Source: Flaccisagitta enflata
Taxonomy: Eukaryota > Chaetognatha > Sagittoidea > Aphragmophora
DNA: 64,000 nucleotides
Assembly: GCA_965153355.1 (NCBI GenBank)
Contig: OZ231127.1
Location: forward strand, 39,618,001 to 39,682,000
Direction: 5' to 3'
The notes under the pieces were generated by a model that did no database searches, was not told the origin of the DNA, and saw only the letters and a program-made list of their open reading frames with translations. The position numbers were made by a program, and so were the translations under genes. Shown piece by piece: positions 34,078 through 57,819 of the stretch; positions within the stretch are counted from its first letter, which is position 1; each line of letters opens with the position of its first letter.

Positions 34078-34710
34078 GAAGCCGGAATGCTTTTAGTGGA
34101 CAAATTGCCTCTAAGGATACTTGATGCATACATTTTTATCATATTCTGACTTAAAATGCAATTTGAACCATGTGATTCACATAAAAAGAAGCAAGAAAAT
34201 GATGATTTTTAGTGTTTTTCTGCATACACTTTTTTTCATTTTCTGTGGTTGAAATTCTAAGAAAGCCAAATACAGGGAAATTTTGCATTTTGAAAAACAT
34301 AGTTCTCTCTGTAATCGATTTGGGAAGAGAACTATGTTCTTTGTTTTTTCATTTTTTCATTTCCTGTGCAAATTTAGAATTTCAACCAGCCCCCTGTCAG
34401 TGACCAAAAATAAAAAAAGTACAAATTTTCAAAGTAATTTTTTTGGTAATATTGGCTAAACTTGTTCCTGTTGCTGAATCAATGCAAATTTTTCTTTTAA
34501 ATATCATATCTGAGCCATCACAATGATCTTCATTCACTTATTTTTCTATTTTCATTTATACATTTTTTCTATTTTGATCTTCTTTGAAACACAAATGTTG
34601 CCTTCGAAGGGGAAGCCGTCGTAGTCTCAGAGGAAGTCTGTAATTGCGTACCATCTACAATTTTGTTGAGCTAGCACCCTGAGATTGCTTTCAAATGCTA
34701 GATAATGAAT

Positions 34711-35499
34711 ATTGAGTTCCCCCCGTGGGGGGGGGGGGAAGGGAAATCTAAGGGTCTTGAGATGGGTAAGGAAATCAAAGGGGAAAAACAGAGAAATAGT
34801 CGCAAAAGCGTTAGATGATCAGCGGTACCCATTGCACCTATGCGAGTGTATTTTGGTGTGAGGTTATTAAAGGGGCAGCGGCCCCAAAGGGACCTATGCT
34901 ATTTTTATTTGAGCCGCTAGGCTGGAATTAGGGGCTGGAGGTTGGGAGGCTGGGATTTGGGCCTCAAGGCAGGGGTTTGAGCCTCGAGGCTGGGATTTGA
35001 GCCTCAAGGCTGGGATTTGAGCCATGAGGCTGGGAATTGAGCCTCAAGCCTGAGATTTGAGCCTCAAGGCTGGGATTTGAGCCTCGAGACTGGGACTTGA
35101 GGCTCGGAACTGAAATTTGAGCCTCAAGGTTGGGGTTTGAGCTTTGAAGCTGGGATTTGAGCCTCGGCTCAAGGCTGGGATATGGACCTCAAGACTAGGA
35201 TTTGGGCCTCAAGGGGGGGGGGCATAGGAGAAGAAGAAGAAGGAGAACGAGAAATTCCCCTATGTGTGAAAGCATATGATATCGGCCCCTTCGGGGCCGC
35301 TGCCCAAAAAAAAAGAAATTTGGGTAAAATATAACTTTTGACAGTACCACTTACTAAAACACAATTTAAACCTTAACTACATTGTTTTATTGTTATGTGG
35401 GGAAGAAAATCATAGATATAAAAACGCGACGCATCGCGGGGAAAAAATCAAAGGCAGGAGGGGGGAAAATAAAAAGCGACTTGATAATATACACCCCTG
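34711..35499. mobile_element. hAT-like MITE of the 20718 family, disrupted by a foldback element
   Basis: The left part (TTGAGTTCCCCCC, a G run, GAGATGGGTAAGGAAATCAAA) and right part (GCGACGCATCGCGGGG, AAATCAAAGGCAGGAGG, TATACACCCCTG) match the 327 bp MITE at 20718-21044. Inside, 34871-35307 is a foldback-family insert whose core is a 20 bp minisatellite (GCCTCAAGGCTGGGATTTGA, about 14 units). The leftmost inverted end is not clear. Confidence 0.7.
34910..35215. repeat. 20 bp minisatellite GCCTCAAGGCTGGGATTTGA
   Basis: About 14 units with small changes (ATTTGAGCC, ATTTGGGCC). Related units occur in the foldback elements at 40620-40830, 59690-59970 and 60420-60650. Confidence 0.9.
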
Positions 35500-35509
35500 C
35501 TGTAAAATA

Positions 35510-36780
35510 TAAAGAAAATTTGAATATTCAACAAGGTTTTACTGGATTTGGGTCCATCATTCTCAAAATTTGCACCATAAATTATAAAAAATATTTTTTC
35601 TTTTTCTTTTTTGCTGAAAATCACCAACTTCTTTAGCAGAACTAAACATTACAGTAAATTTTCAGTCATTTACGACCAATACAATTGTATACAATTGTAT
35701 ACAATGCCAGGGTGCTACTTCAATTTCGTTTAGAAAGGGCAAGAAATAAACATATTCTTTTTTTAGACAAGCTTAAAAAAAATTGATTCAGACTAAAAAG
35801 TGGCAGATCTTTCATTGTTGTACTTACCTCAACTAATCCCTAATCAAGTCCCTTTGCTGATAATCAACAAATCCTAGGTAGTGATGGAAACAAAATTAAA
35901 CCACATTTTAAGAATTCCACATAAAATCCCTCTCAAAAGTTTCTCATTCAAAAAATGACATTACTGATTGCGTAACGAATTAACAAGACGCGACCCTGGG
36001 CCGGATAATCACTCGAAAAATTATGGGACTGTTTTAACTTATACTTGTGAGTGAGAGAGAAAGTGGAGTATCCTCAAAGTCAAACTCGGTCGAGATGCTT
36101 AAATGAATGAAATTCTCCTTCTCAAAACAAAATGAAGAAAAAAATGTTGAAACTCAACTTTTTCCTTTTATAAATCTTTGAAAAAGAAATCTAGTAATGG
36201 GCTGTTTTCAATTTTTCGCTTCCATGATGATGATGATTTGATCGATTTTTGTATAAAATTGTAACAAAGGAGAAATCTCAGGCGGTCACTTTTTGTTCTT
36301 ATTAATAAAAGGAAATGAAAAGTTTTCACTGAATAAATGAAAAGAGAGAATTGAAAAGCATCTTCGCCGTTTCATAACATCCCACGTGGTTCACTTGTGT
36401 TTTTTGTTTGAAAACCATTGCCATATAAAAAAAAAAGAGATAGAGTGAAGGGCATTTATATACAATACAAAGCAAACCATCCTCGCGGACAGACACTCTC
36501 GCAGACACTCTCACAACCCGAGAATCAAAAAAAGATTGTTTTTTTTTTATTCGAGGGTGATTGATGAATAACCTCTTCCCGTACATTTTGGGTGCGTTCA
36601 CGAGATTATTAAAGTAGCTTACTTATTCGTTCAATGTACACATTATACATCAGAATGCAAGTTGCCTCAAAAATGATTTCACTTCTTTTGCTCTTTCTAT
36701 GGGGCTATGCGATCTAAGATCGCCGATCTTTTAGACTATAAATACTCTAGCCATGCGCTCATTGAGTTCACTCACTAATC
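35510..36780. other. Intergenic DNA without recognised features
   Basis: AT-rich sequence. I see no frame with family marks and no clear repeat. Confidence 0.5.
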
Positions 36781-36788
36781 AGTTTTTT

Positions 36789-36985
36789 AGTTGCGGACAC
36801 GCAACTCTATAAGAGGCTTTGTCCGTCTGTCGGTCGGTCCGTCGGTTGGTCCGTGGACATGAGGCGAAAAGTGCGAAAATGAGCATTTTAGATGGTTTTT
36901 GTGTATGTGTGGGGGGCATGGGGTATTGATGGAGGTTGGATGCCCATGCCCACCCGTCTGCAACGATAATGTGACCCCGCGTCAG
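36789..36985 (+). repeat. Two-hairpin family copy
   Basis: Hairpin AGTTGCGGACACGCAACT, CTATAAGAGGCTTTGTCC and a (CGGT)n run. The distal end is TGCCCATGCCCACCCGTCTG then CAACGATAATGTGACCCCGC. TCTGCAAC differs by one base from the complement of the hairpin arm. Confidence 0.85.
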
Positions 36986-37493
36986 TTGTTCTTTTTTTTC
37001 TCGCCGGTTATGTTGCCTATTATCATATCATATGAACGCAGCCGTGAAGTGAAACTGTTGCCGAAAGACACATTTAATTTCAGCTCATCTCAACGTATGT
37101 TAAATGCTTCCTGGCCTCGTTACCCATAAGAGGATCAATCCGTCCGTCACTCAACCTTAACAAGCCCAAAACAGGGCAAAAGTCGCGAATGGATACCGCA
37201 GTATCACAAAAATATAATACAACAATATTTCACACCTACATACCTTACAATGACCTAAAACCCCATAACAACGACAAAAACGACAATATTACAAAAATAT
37301 TTGGGACAGACGGACGGACGGACGGACCGACGGACCGAAATAGCAAGGTGTAGAGTCGCATGTCCGCGAATAAAAACCTAACCATCTATATCCACTTAAC
37401 AAAATGAATTAAAAGAGCTCGCATCGTTAATACACCACATGATGTTTCGGTCATTAGATCGTTTATGAGAAACAATTTGCTTTGTCTTGTCAG

Positions 37494-37640
37494 GGCGTTT
37501 CCGTGGCGACCCAGTTGAATGGCTGCAAAGAATTTCCGACTTCCGTCGACGGGACACTGCGGATTCCGCACCCAAGGCCCTCGGAATCGGAGGACAACCT
37601 CCGCCGATTCCTCGCCTCACTTGCATGGATTACCATCGAT
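37494..37640 (+). other. GC-rich coding-like island of unknown nature
   Basis: Preceded by a good acceptor-like TTTGTCTTGTCAG. Two frames are open. One reads GRFRGDPVEWLQRISDF, faintly like the gag of BEL/Pao retrotransposons. No usable donor follows, so it does not fit as an exon of the kinase gene. Confidence 0.25.
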
Positions 37641-37863
37641 ATAGAATTTTTGTTCGTTTAGAAATACAAACGTTCTAGATTAAAGAAAACCAATGAAATC
37701 AAATTGATCCGGAGAAGAAAAAAAAATTCTACGATATTCTATTTCCTGATTTACTCGCGCATCACAATACCGTCCATAACACAGTCTTTCTCTCTCGCTC
37801 TCTCTCGTTCATTCTCTCTTTTTCGCCTTCATCCCGGCATTCACCATTCCTCCCGTTGGTAAG

Positions 37864-49398
<11,535 letters not shown>

Positions 49399-49482
49399 TC
49401 GCAACGCCAATTTTGTGAGAGATAATTACAACAACGATAAAAGCATTGACGGCCACAAAACCAACTACAACATCGACGACAA

Positions 49483-49541
<59 letters not shown>

Positions 49542-49600
49542 ATAAAAAGAACAACAAAACAATAACAAAAACAACAACAACAATAATAACAACAATGATA

Positions 49601-49669
<69 letters not shown>

Positions 49670-49743
49670 CTTTAACAATAACAACAATAATAATGATAAT
49701 ACCAACAACAACAAAAACAATGATAAAAAAAAACCAACAAAAT

Positions 49744-49826
<83 letters not shown>

Positions 49827-50660
49827 CGACGACGACGACGACGACGACGATGAAAGAAACAACAATATGAACTACAACCACAATAGCAATAAGAAAATAA
49901 CGAAAGCAATTATTACAATCATAACAAAAACAATAACAACAATAACAGCAAAAATAACAAAAGTAGAAAAAAAAAGAAAACAGCAACTTAAACATTTCTT
50001 TCTGTCATGTTTAATGCGATACTGAAGTCTCCGTCTTATAAAACCGAATCGTGGACGCGACGCGACAGAGAAAACTTTGACCAGTTAATCGTTATTATTT
50101 ATTCGAACCGAGCGGCGCTTTTTTTCTCGATAATTTGCGTCTCGTTTGGTTTTTGTTTTTCGTTTATACCCTAGAGTACATACTAGTCAGCCGCTGAAGA
50201 GAAAATGTCGTCGTAACTCATTCATCCTCACCTGCCATCTCACACCTAATCACCTTTGTTTTATCCGCATTCTTTGCTGCCGTTTTTGTGCAGAACGAAT
50301 TACTTTAAAGGGATATCAGAAATTCCTGTCATCATTCTTTTTTTGGTTGTTCGCTAATTTTGACCCTCCCCTCCATCCCCCCACGCCTCCCAACCCCATC
50401 CGACTCCCTTTCGGTCTCCCACATTTTTCTTTAATTGATGATTTGTCTCTGAATGAGCCGTGTTACTTTACATTCGGTAATAATTTCTGCGAGATCTTCA
50501 TGAAATTTTTGTGTAGAGTGGCTGTCAAACAAAACGGGGGTTGTTAATTTTTGGGCATGTTTCTGATGAAATGAAGTCAATTTAATCATTAGATTTTGGT
50601 ATATTTTCATCATCTATGTACCGAGAGTAGACCGGTTTCATCCCCCAAATCATGCTCATG
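49399..50660. other. CLK 3' region: (CAA)n-rich, no further gene
   Basis: (AAC)n blocks at 49480-49540, 49602-49672 and 49742-49828, followed by ACG units. This should be 3' UTR or just downstream; no clear poly(A) signal was assigned. Confidence 0.6.
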
Positions 50661-50666
50661 TTACCT

Positions 50667-50671
<5 letters not shown>

Positions 50672-50761
<90 letters not shown>

Positions 50762-50858
50762 ATGTCATTGTAAAGAATGACCTTGAAAATGATGAAAGCA
50801 TTTTGAATAATGATTTCGTCACGTTTGCTAATTAGGACGTTGTCGCCCACCTTTTGTG

Positions 50859-50940
<82 letters not shown>
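50672..50940. repeat. Two (CT)n microsatellites
   Basis: 50672-50754 and 50863-50940, separated by about 110 bp of AT-rich DNA. Confidence 0.97.
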
Positions 50941-50942
<2 letters not shown>

Positions 50943-51248
50943 GGCTTGATTTGAAAAACTGTACGCTATTTGTTTTTGTTTTTGCATTTTTCTCCCTGAA
51001 TTTTTTATGGTAGCTCCTAGCAAAAGTGAAATACAAATTCACCGCCACAAAATGCTTTTAGGTTCATCATCATTTCGAACGAAAGGGTGAAATTGTTTAT
51101 CGACCAGTTATCAAACTATCTTTTCTATCTAGCTTTCTATCTATCTACAAAACTATGTAAATATCTCATGAGTTATAGATCTATCATCCCATCTTTCAAT
51201 CCATGAACCTACCTATATCGATTATCTTTTATGTATGACTTCAGTTTT

Positions 51249-51292
51249 TATCATCATCATCATCATAACTACATTCATCGTCATCCTCATCC

Positions 51293-51340
<48 letters not shown>

Positions 51341-51394
51341 ACATCATCATCATCATCAATCACTATCATCATCATCATCATCATCATCATCAAT

Positions 51395-51431
<37 letters not shown>

Positions 51432-51457
51432 ACATCATCATCATCATCATCATCAAT

Positions 51458-51538
<81 letters not shown>

Positions 51539-51540
51539 TC
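51249..51540. repeat. (ATC)n microsatellite
   Basis: About 90 units with a few AAC and AAT changes. A (TTTC)n tract follows at 51795-51845 and TTCC units to 51950. Confidence 0.97.
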
Positions 51541-51802
51541 CGCCGTCGTCGTCGGGTTGATGGTAACACTTTGCCTTCGACTCACTCGCTTGGCGGCGCA
51601 GCTGTCGTCACGGAGGAAATTCTCGTGATTCCATCTCGGATGAACATAAACCATCTGAGAACCATCTGCAAAAACGCAGAGGCGACATCTGCGACATCTG
51701 TGATTCAGATGAATTTACCTTTTCTATCAGAACCATTCCTTGTGTTTCCTTTTCTTGCCAAACGACCACCATTTTCATTTGTTCCTCATATTTTTCTTTT
51801 TT

Positions 51803-51845
<43 letters not shown>

Positions 51846-52249
51846 ATCTTCCATACCACCTTCCTTCCCATCTTTCTTTCCTTTCTCTCTCTCTTCCTAC
51901 CTTCCTTCCGTCCGTCCTTCCTTCCTTCCTTCCTTCCTTCCTTTCTTTCTGTCTTCCATCCTTTCTTTTTTACTCTCCTTTCTTTCTTTTCCAATCTCTT
52001 CCTGCAGCCGACGACCGCCTGGAAAGTATGAATGCAATTATGCTAGATTATTGTATTCGTATTACGCCATTTCCATAAAGTAAGGTAATAATGACATGAT
52101 ATGTAGGATTCTATGTTCAAGGTGTCTTTTATATATGTCTCACAATTGCACTTACGTGTGAACAACATTAAGTAGGCTAATTAGTTGCGTCCGGTGGCTT
52201 TTACGGAAAAGAGAAGTAGAAGAAGAAGAAGCAGAAAAAGAAGAAACGG

Positions 52250-52390
52250 AGAAGAACAAGGCCGGATACACGGCTACCTTAGTCGCGTGCGGGTGGGCAG
52301 GGGCAGTAGTTGAGTTACTAAAGCACTTGGGCAAGTGCAGTGAGGCCAAAGACCGCAAAAACATAAAAGATAGGGGATTCAACGGAAGGT
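52250..52390 (-). repeat. Two-hairpin family left end
   Basis: AACAAGGCCGGATACACGGC then TAGTCGCGTGCGGGTGGGCA. No right hairpin; it is cut by the repeat at 52409. Confidence 0.7.
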
Positions 52391-52408
52391 TGGGCGTGGG
52401 GGTGCAGT

Positions 52409-52765
52409 AGACCCATTTTCTACCGGTAAAAATGGGGCTAGGTACTCTTTGTGGAGCTCAATCGATTCCTCTTTTCATGAGGAATCGATTGATACCCATT
52501 ATGACCATAGTTTTAAATTTTTTGGCTTGGACCTTGCGTCATTTCCGCCACATGCGTCAAAATGCGTCAAATTTGTAAATTTTCACCATTTTTGCTGTTT
52601 TTTGAGCGATTTATGCGCGTAAAAATTACGTCCTGGTAAGTTTTTTTCAAGTCTCATGCCTCAATAGTGTCTTTAAAGAATGAATCTTAAATGGGAATCT
52701 GTTAACATGCATCTTGTGTCACAATCTAAACCGGAAATGGCCGGAAATGACCGGAAGTGACGCAC
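52409..52765 (+). repeat. Hairpin-rich dispersed repeat, copy 1
   Basis: Begins TAGACCC then hairpin CCATTTTCTACCGGTAAAA, GGTACTCTTTGTGGAGCTC and a second hairpin CAATCGATTCCTC/GAGGAATCGATTG. It continues through GACCTTGCGTCATTTCCGCC and ends in CCGGAAATGACCGGAAGTGA. An inverted copy lies at 55627-56013. Confidence 0.85.
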
Positions 52766-53004
52766 CTGGAGTTGGTTTTCTTACTGTACTGGACTTATCA
52801 GTATACCTTGCAAAAAAGTAGTATGTGTGTAGTTGATAAGTATGCAGAAACAACTAGAATAAAACATAATTTAAAGTTGATTTGAAATGAATTCAGTAGG
52901 CATAGCATGGGCATAAAATATAAATTAAATTGGTGTAAAATTGACGTAAAATTGGATGAAAATTGAACTCAAGTAACAAACCAAATCGCAGTAGATGAGA
53001 ATAA

Positions 53005-53193
53005 AACAAGGCCGGATACATGGCTACCGAGGTCGCGTGCGGGTGGGCAGGGGCTATATTTGAGGTCACCAGACCATTTGGGCAGGAGCAGTGCGGTCAA
53101 AGAAACAAACATAAAAAAAGTAAAGTGTGACTGACCAACCAACCAACCAACGGACCAAGCGGGTTGTAGAGTCGCGTGCACGTGACTAAAAAA
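53005..53193 (-). repeat. Two-hairpin family copy
   Basis: AACAAGGCCGGATACATGGC then GGTCGCGTGCGGGTGGGC; right end CAACCAACCAACGGACC, GTTGTAGAG and hairpin AGTCGCGTGCACGTGACT, then AAAAA. GTCGCGTGC occurs identically at both ends. Confidence 0.88.
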
Positions 53194-53390
53194 GTTACTG
53201 CTTTTAATGGCCTTGGAAACTCACGGCAATGATTTTAAATTCTGTGCATCATGGCTTGATGTTGTCTGGAATTATGTGTAATATGGTGTTGAAGTCAAAC
53301 TTTGGAGGGAACAATATCGCTCGTAGGTTTCCTCTTACTCGCCAACCAGTTTAGTCAGGAATGTAGGATCAAGTTAAAGGAGCTAAAAAT

Positions 53391-53660
53391 ACAGTCTATG
53401 GACATTTCGGTATTTGTAGATATGTCAGCAGTTTGGTATATTTCAACCCATTGAAATCTCTCATTCTGGCATATTTCAAGGGGTTGAAATCTTTCATTCT
53501 ACTGATATAAATTTTGTGGAATGAAAGATTTCAATGTGTTGAAATGTGCCAAAATGAGAGATTTCAACCCGTTGAAATATGCCAGAATAAGAGATTTCAA
53601 CAGGTTGAAATATAACAAACTGCTGACATATCTACAAATATCGAAATGTCCATAGACTGT
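53391..53660. mobile_element. Palindromic MITE, 270 bp, TA-flanked (Tc1/mariner-like)
   Basis: Ends CAGTCTATGGACATTTCG and CGAAATGTCCATAGACTG, each next to TA. The arms continue through TATTTGTAGATATGTCAGCA and several TTTCAACNNGTTGAAAT units, so almost the whole element is an inverted repeat. Confidence 0.88.
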
Positions 53661-54025
53661 ATAGCATGAAAACAAGGCTAAAGTTGCCGCATTGATCAGT
53701 AAGTGATCGCTTGTAAGCATTGGAAACTTTTATATGCATACAATCTTGGTCTCTTGGTGATGAGGGCATACCAGGGCTCCATATCACTAAATATTCAGAG
53801 AAAAATTGTAAGATTTTACAAATAACTCGCTCTTAAAAGAAATTCAAAGCCAAAATTAAGTTTTTCCCCCCGAGTTCTCGAAATTCCCGAGTACCCAAAA
53901 TTAACGCGATTCATATTGGGCGATGGAATATAAAGCAACAGATATATATGGACGATGGATAGTGACGCGACAACGATATTGAAGCGAGCTGATATTAAAG
54001 CGACAACTTTTCCTCTTCATTAAAA

Positions 54026-54204
54026 CAAGGCTGGATACACGGCTACCCGGGTGGGCAGGAGCAGTGCTGGAGAAGGTCACTAGGGCATCTGGGCAGGAGC
54101 CGTATGCTCAAAAAGCTAGAAAAAAAACAAAAACGTAAAAAGGCAACCAACCAACCAACGGACCGACAAAGTGGGTTGTAGAGTCATGTAGCACACGACT
54201 AAAA
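54026..54204 (-). repeat. Two-hairpin family copy, diverged hairpin
   Basis: AACAAGGCTGGATACACGGC, GGGTGGGCAGGAGCAG; right end CCAACCAACCAACGGACC, GTTGTAGAGTCATG and CACACGACTAAAAA. Confidence 0.75.
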
Positions 54205-54472
54205 AGGAGTTGGCGAACCATAGTTGAAAACATGTTTTGATGCATTAGTGAACCATAGTTGAAAACATGTTTTGATGCATTAGTGTAGGAAAATTGAAAT
54301 AATGTTAGTAAGATAAATGGTTAGTTAAATAGTTTCAAAAACGCGACTCACCAATGCCGGTATCGCATTAATATCTATCATCCAAAGAGCCTTCACTTTA
54401 AATTGCGTTAATTTAATTCATGTCACCTTACAAAATGGTATGATTAACAAGAACTACATTCAGATTTAATAA

Positions 54473-54510
<38 letters not shown>

Positions 54511-54720
54511 ATAACACAAACGTTTCAAATTCGCAAATATGTGTTCACCACAACTCGCGATTTGTATTTCCAAGTGACAGCGAAAGACTCCATCGAGTTT
54601 GGTTATGAAGGACATCTAAATATATCAAGTTCATTCACATGTCAAGAAAAACATGTAGCAATGCGTACATACATACAGGAACAATTTAATCAGATACAAG
54701 GAGGAAGAGGACGGGAGAGA

Positions 54721-54882
54721 AAAAGGCTGGATACACGGCCAATACCAGTCGCGGATGGGTGGGCAGGGGTGAAAATGCACATTCTCACACTTTTCAACTC
54801 ATGCTTACAGACCCATGCATGAACCGACGGATGGACCAACGGACAAAGGCTCTTTAAGAGTTGCGTGTCCGCAACTAAAAAA
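54721..54882 (-). repeat. Two-hairpin family copy
   Basis: AAGGCTGGATACACGGCC, CCAGTCGCGGATGGGTGGGC, TTTTCAACTC; right end GGACAAAGGCTCTTTAAGAG and hairpin AGTTGCGTGTCCGCAACT, then AAAAA. A (GA)n tract follows at 54914-54988. Confidence 0.88.
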
Positions 54883-54908
54883 GAAAGAACGAGGGAGAGA
54901 GGGAAAGA

Positions 54909-54991
<83 letters not shown>

Positions 54992-55146
54992 CATCAAAAA
55001 CGTCAAAGACCTGACCTGACCTGACACATTTTGGAGATTTGTAAACAAAAAAACGCTTGTTTTAATAAAAGAAATGTATAGTATCTAAATTCCTCTAAGA
55101 TGGGCTCAGTCCCGTCAATGATGACGAACAATGCACTCTCATTATT

Positions 55147-55290
55147 AGTCGCGGACACGCGACTCTACACCTTGCCATGTCGGTCGGTCGGTCCGTCCCG
55201 TAACATTTCTAAATTCCAAGCGATTTTCACACTATACTACTGCTCCTGCCCAACCGTCCGCGACTGTATTGCTGTGTATCCGGCCTTGTT
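55147..55290 (+). repeat. Two-hairpin family copy (short, nearly complete)
   Basis: Hairpin AGTCGCGGACACGCGACT, then GTCGGTCGGTCGGTCCGTCC, CTGCTCCTGCCCAACCG and TCCGCGACTGTATTG; ends TGTGTATCCGGCCTTGTT. TCCGCGACT is the exact complement of the first hairpin arm. A second right end (GTGTATCCGGCCTTGTTC) follows at about 55399. Confidence 0.9.
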
Positions 55291-55626
55291 CGTGTCGTGG
55301 GCAATGGACTACAACCTGTTGTCAGTTGGTTGGTCCGTCCCAATTATGTTTCACTTGCAAGCGGTTTTTGCATTACAGCCCCTGCCCATCTGGCTTGCTG
55401 TGTATCCGGCCTTGTTCCTAAGGTCTTTTATCTTTGTTCAATTGTGATTGGGCAAGACGCCCGGGCCAAATTTTTATCAATTTTACGTGAACTTTATGCC
55501 AGTTTTCTATCAATTTTTCATCCCTTCTAAGATAATTCCTTGCAAATCCTAATTGAATTTATTGTAATGATTCCTTCATACACAACTTCATATGTACTAT
55601 CTTTCTTAGCCAGGTTATTAGTAAAG

Positions 55627-56013
55627 TTAACGCAAAGTTCGTCACTTCCAGTCACTTCCAGTCATTTCCAGTCACTTCCGGTCATTTCCGGTCACTTCCG
55701 GTCATTTCTGGTTTAGAGAGTGATGCAAGATGCGTATCCCTGTTGGAGATTTACAATCTATTACGCAACTGCAGTCATAAGACCTAAAAAGAGACCAAAG
55801 CATAGTTTTTTCAGCCAAAAGTTGCCCAAAAAGCAGCAAAAACCGCGAAATTTAGCAATTTTGACGCATGTGGCGGAAATGACGCAAGGTCCAAGCCAAA
55901 AATTCTAAAACTATGGTCATAATGGGTATCAATCGATTCCTCTTGAAAAGACGAATCGATTGAGCTCCACAAAGAGTACCTAGCCCCATTTTTACCGGTA
56001 GAAAATGGGTCTA
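55627..56013 (-). repeat. Hairpin-rich dispersed repeat, copy 2 (inverted to 52409-52765)
   Basis: Shares GGCGGAAATGACGCAAGGTC, GAGCTCCACAAAGAGTACC and the end CCGGTAGAAAATGGGTCTA. A 10 bp unit of the TCACTTCCGG type is expanded to about nine copies at its other end. The loop of the CAATCGATT hairpin differs from copy 1 while the stem is kept. Confidence 0.85.
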
Positions 56014-56870
56014 GGGTGCAGTCTAAGATGAAGTGGGGTTTCAGAGGACGGAATTGATATGGGAATCTCACATGGGAGTCAAGGCGCCCGAGGATTGAGA
56101 GGAAAGGGCGGTAAGGTTGGAAATGGTGCGCAAGATTGTTGAGGCGAGTAAGGAGTGGACGAGGAAGATGGGAGGTGGAAAGAAAACACGTAGTTAAACG
56201 AGGAATCGACTTTTTTTTTCAGACAACAGCTGGTTTCGATTCGAGAGCTTCTTTTCATTTCGCTTATTACTTCCTATCGGGTTCCCTGTAATTGTCGTCG
56301 TCATCATCTTCCAGTTGTCGTTGTCGCTGTGCCCACGGCACAATGCGCTGAAAACTATGCCAGGTAACCCATAAGAACGATATCAACAAAACTGAAGCCC
56401 TTAACTATAGCCAGAATGCAAATGTGTCACGAAGTTTTTAGTTTTACCTTTATATTTCGCTCATTTTTTACCTGCTTCACGCACAAATTGTATCTCCGTA
56501 ATCTCCCGTGCACTCTTTGGAGCAGGAACGCTAAAAATCACTAATGATACAAAAGTTACCACATAACTTTACAACCACACCATTTATCTATGCGACCGTA
56601 CGTAACTAAACGTAAATCTGCTGCAGGCCGCATGATGCGACGGATGATATCATTGATATGTGTGGCACATTGTGCGCGGTTAATGAACATGTTGGCATTT
56701 TACTGGCATAATCGAGAGTGACGCGGATCTAACAGACCTCAAAAAAGTAACTGCACTCTTCCTTAGGCCCTAAGCACTGGGTCAGACTTATCTTGGGGCA
56801 GATGGAGCAGCGCCCCGGGGCCCCGCGCCCCAGGTTAAAAAGAAGATCAGAAAAGAACAGAGCAAGGCCG

Positions 56871-57112
56871 AGTAGGCCAACGATGCGTCCTCTGTGAATG
56901 AATGTTTCTTATTATTGAATGTTGTTTATGCATGAATGAATGAATGGATGTATGTATGAATAAATGAATGAATGACTAAGTGATAGAAGAGCGAAAGAGT
57001 ACATTGGTGCTGCTTTTTTTATGAAAGAGCCTAAAATTTTGCATTTTAAAAGTTTGAGTGACCAACCAACCGACGGACATGACCTCTTATAGAGATGCGA
57101 GGACGCATCTTA
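56871..57112 (-). repeat. Two-hairpin family copy, GATGCG subtype
   Basis: AGCAAGGCCGAGTAGGCC then ACGATGCGTCCTC; (GAATGAAT)n interior; right end CCGACGGACATGACCTC, TTATAGAG and hairpin GATGCGAGGACGCATC. GATGCGTCCTC at the left is the exact complement of GAGGACGCATC in the hairpin. Confidence 0.9.
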
Positions 57113-57673
57113 TAACAGAAGTCTCATGAATTCTCTCTGTTAAAGGAAGATTTCTACTGTGTGATATGTAATCGACATTGTTTGATGCGTCCTCTTATCT
57201 CTAGAAGAGGATGTTCTGTCTGTCCGTCGGTTGGTCAAGATCCCTCACCAAGATCCCTCACCAACCTTCCATTATCATTTTTAGTCACGTGCTACGTTAC
57301 CCTACACCCTCATTTGTTGATACAATTGCTCTAGCCTAGTATTTCATTCAAGTATTCTTTTTGCTCTGTTTTTGGAAACATTATCTTTTAAAAGTAAAGC
57401 AAATCATACAAATGATGCGAAAAATAAACCTATTTTCTTTAAAGCAACATTATCCAGATGGAGTTAAAAGAAAAATAAAACATACTTTGGGAAGTGGGGC
57501 GCGGCGGTTGCACATTTGTTTTAGCTAGGCTAGCGATTTAAGATGAATCGCTTGTTTGAACAAGTCGCCCTTATCAACAAAATGCAAAAAGTCTTTAACT
57601 GATGACGATTTGCTCTAGACCGGCCAGCTACCTTTATGTATCCTACTGTGCGAATGATAGCAAATAGAATCCA

Positions 57674-57811
57674 AAGTCGCGTGATACACGACTTTATGAG
57701 CCACTTTTCCGTCGATCTGTCCGTCGGTCCGTCCCTTCGTCACATTTGTCGATTCGTTGTACTCTCCCGTGCCCCCTGCCCCTTGCCCAACCGCACGCGA
57801 CTATTAGGTTG
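57674..57811 (+). repeat. Two-hairpin family copy with altered hairpin
   Basis: Hairpin AGTCGCGTGATACACGACT, then TCCGTCGATCTGTCCGTCGG; distal end TGCCCAACCGCACGCGACTA. CACGCGACT is the exact complement of the arm AGTCGCGTG, different from the usual TCCGCGACT. Confidence 0.88.
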
Positions 57812-57819
57812 TCCTATTG

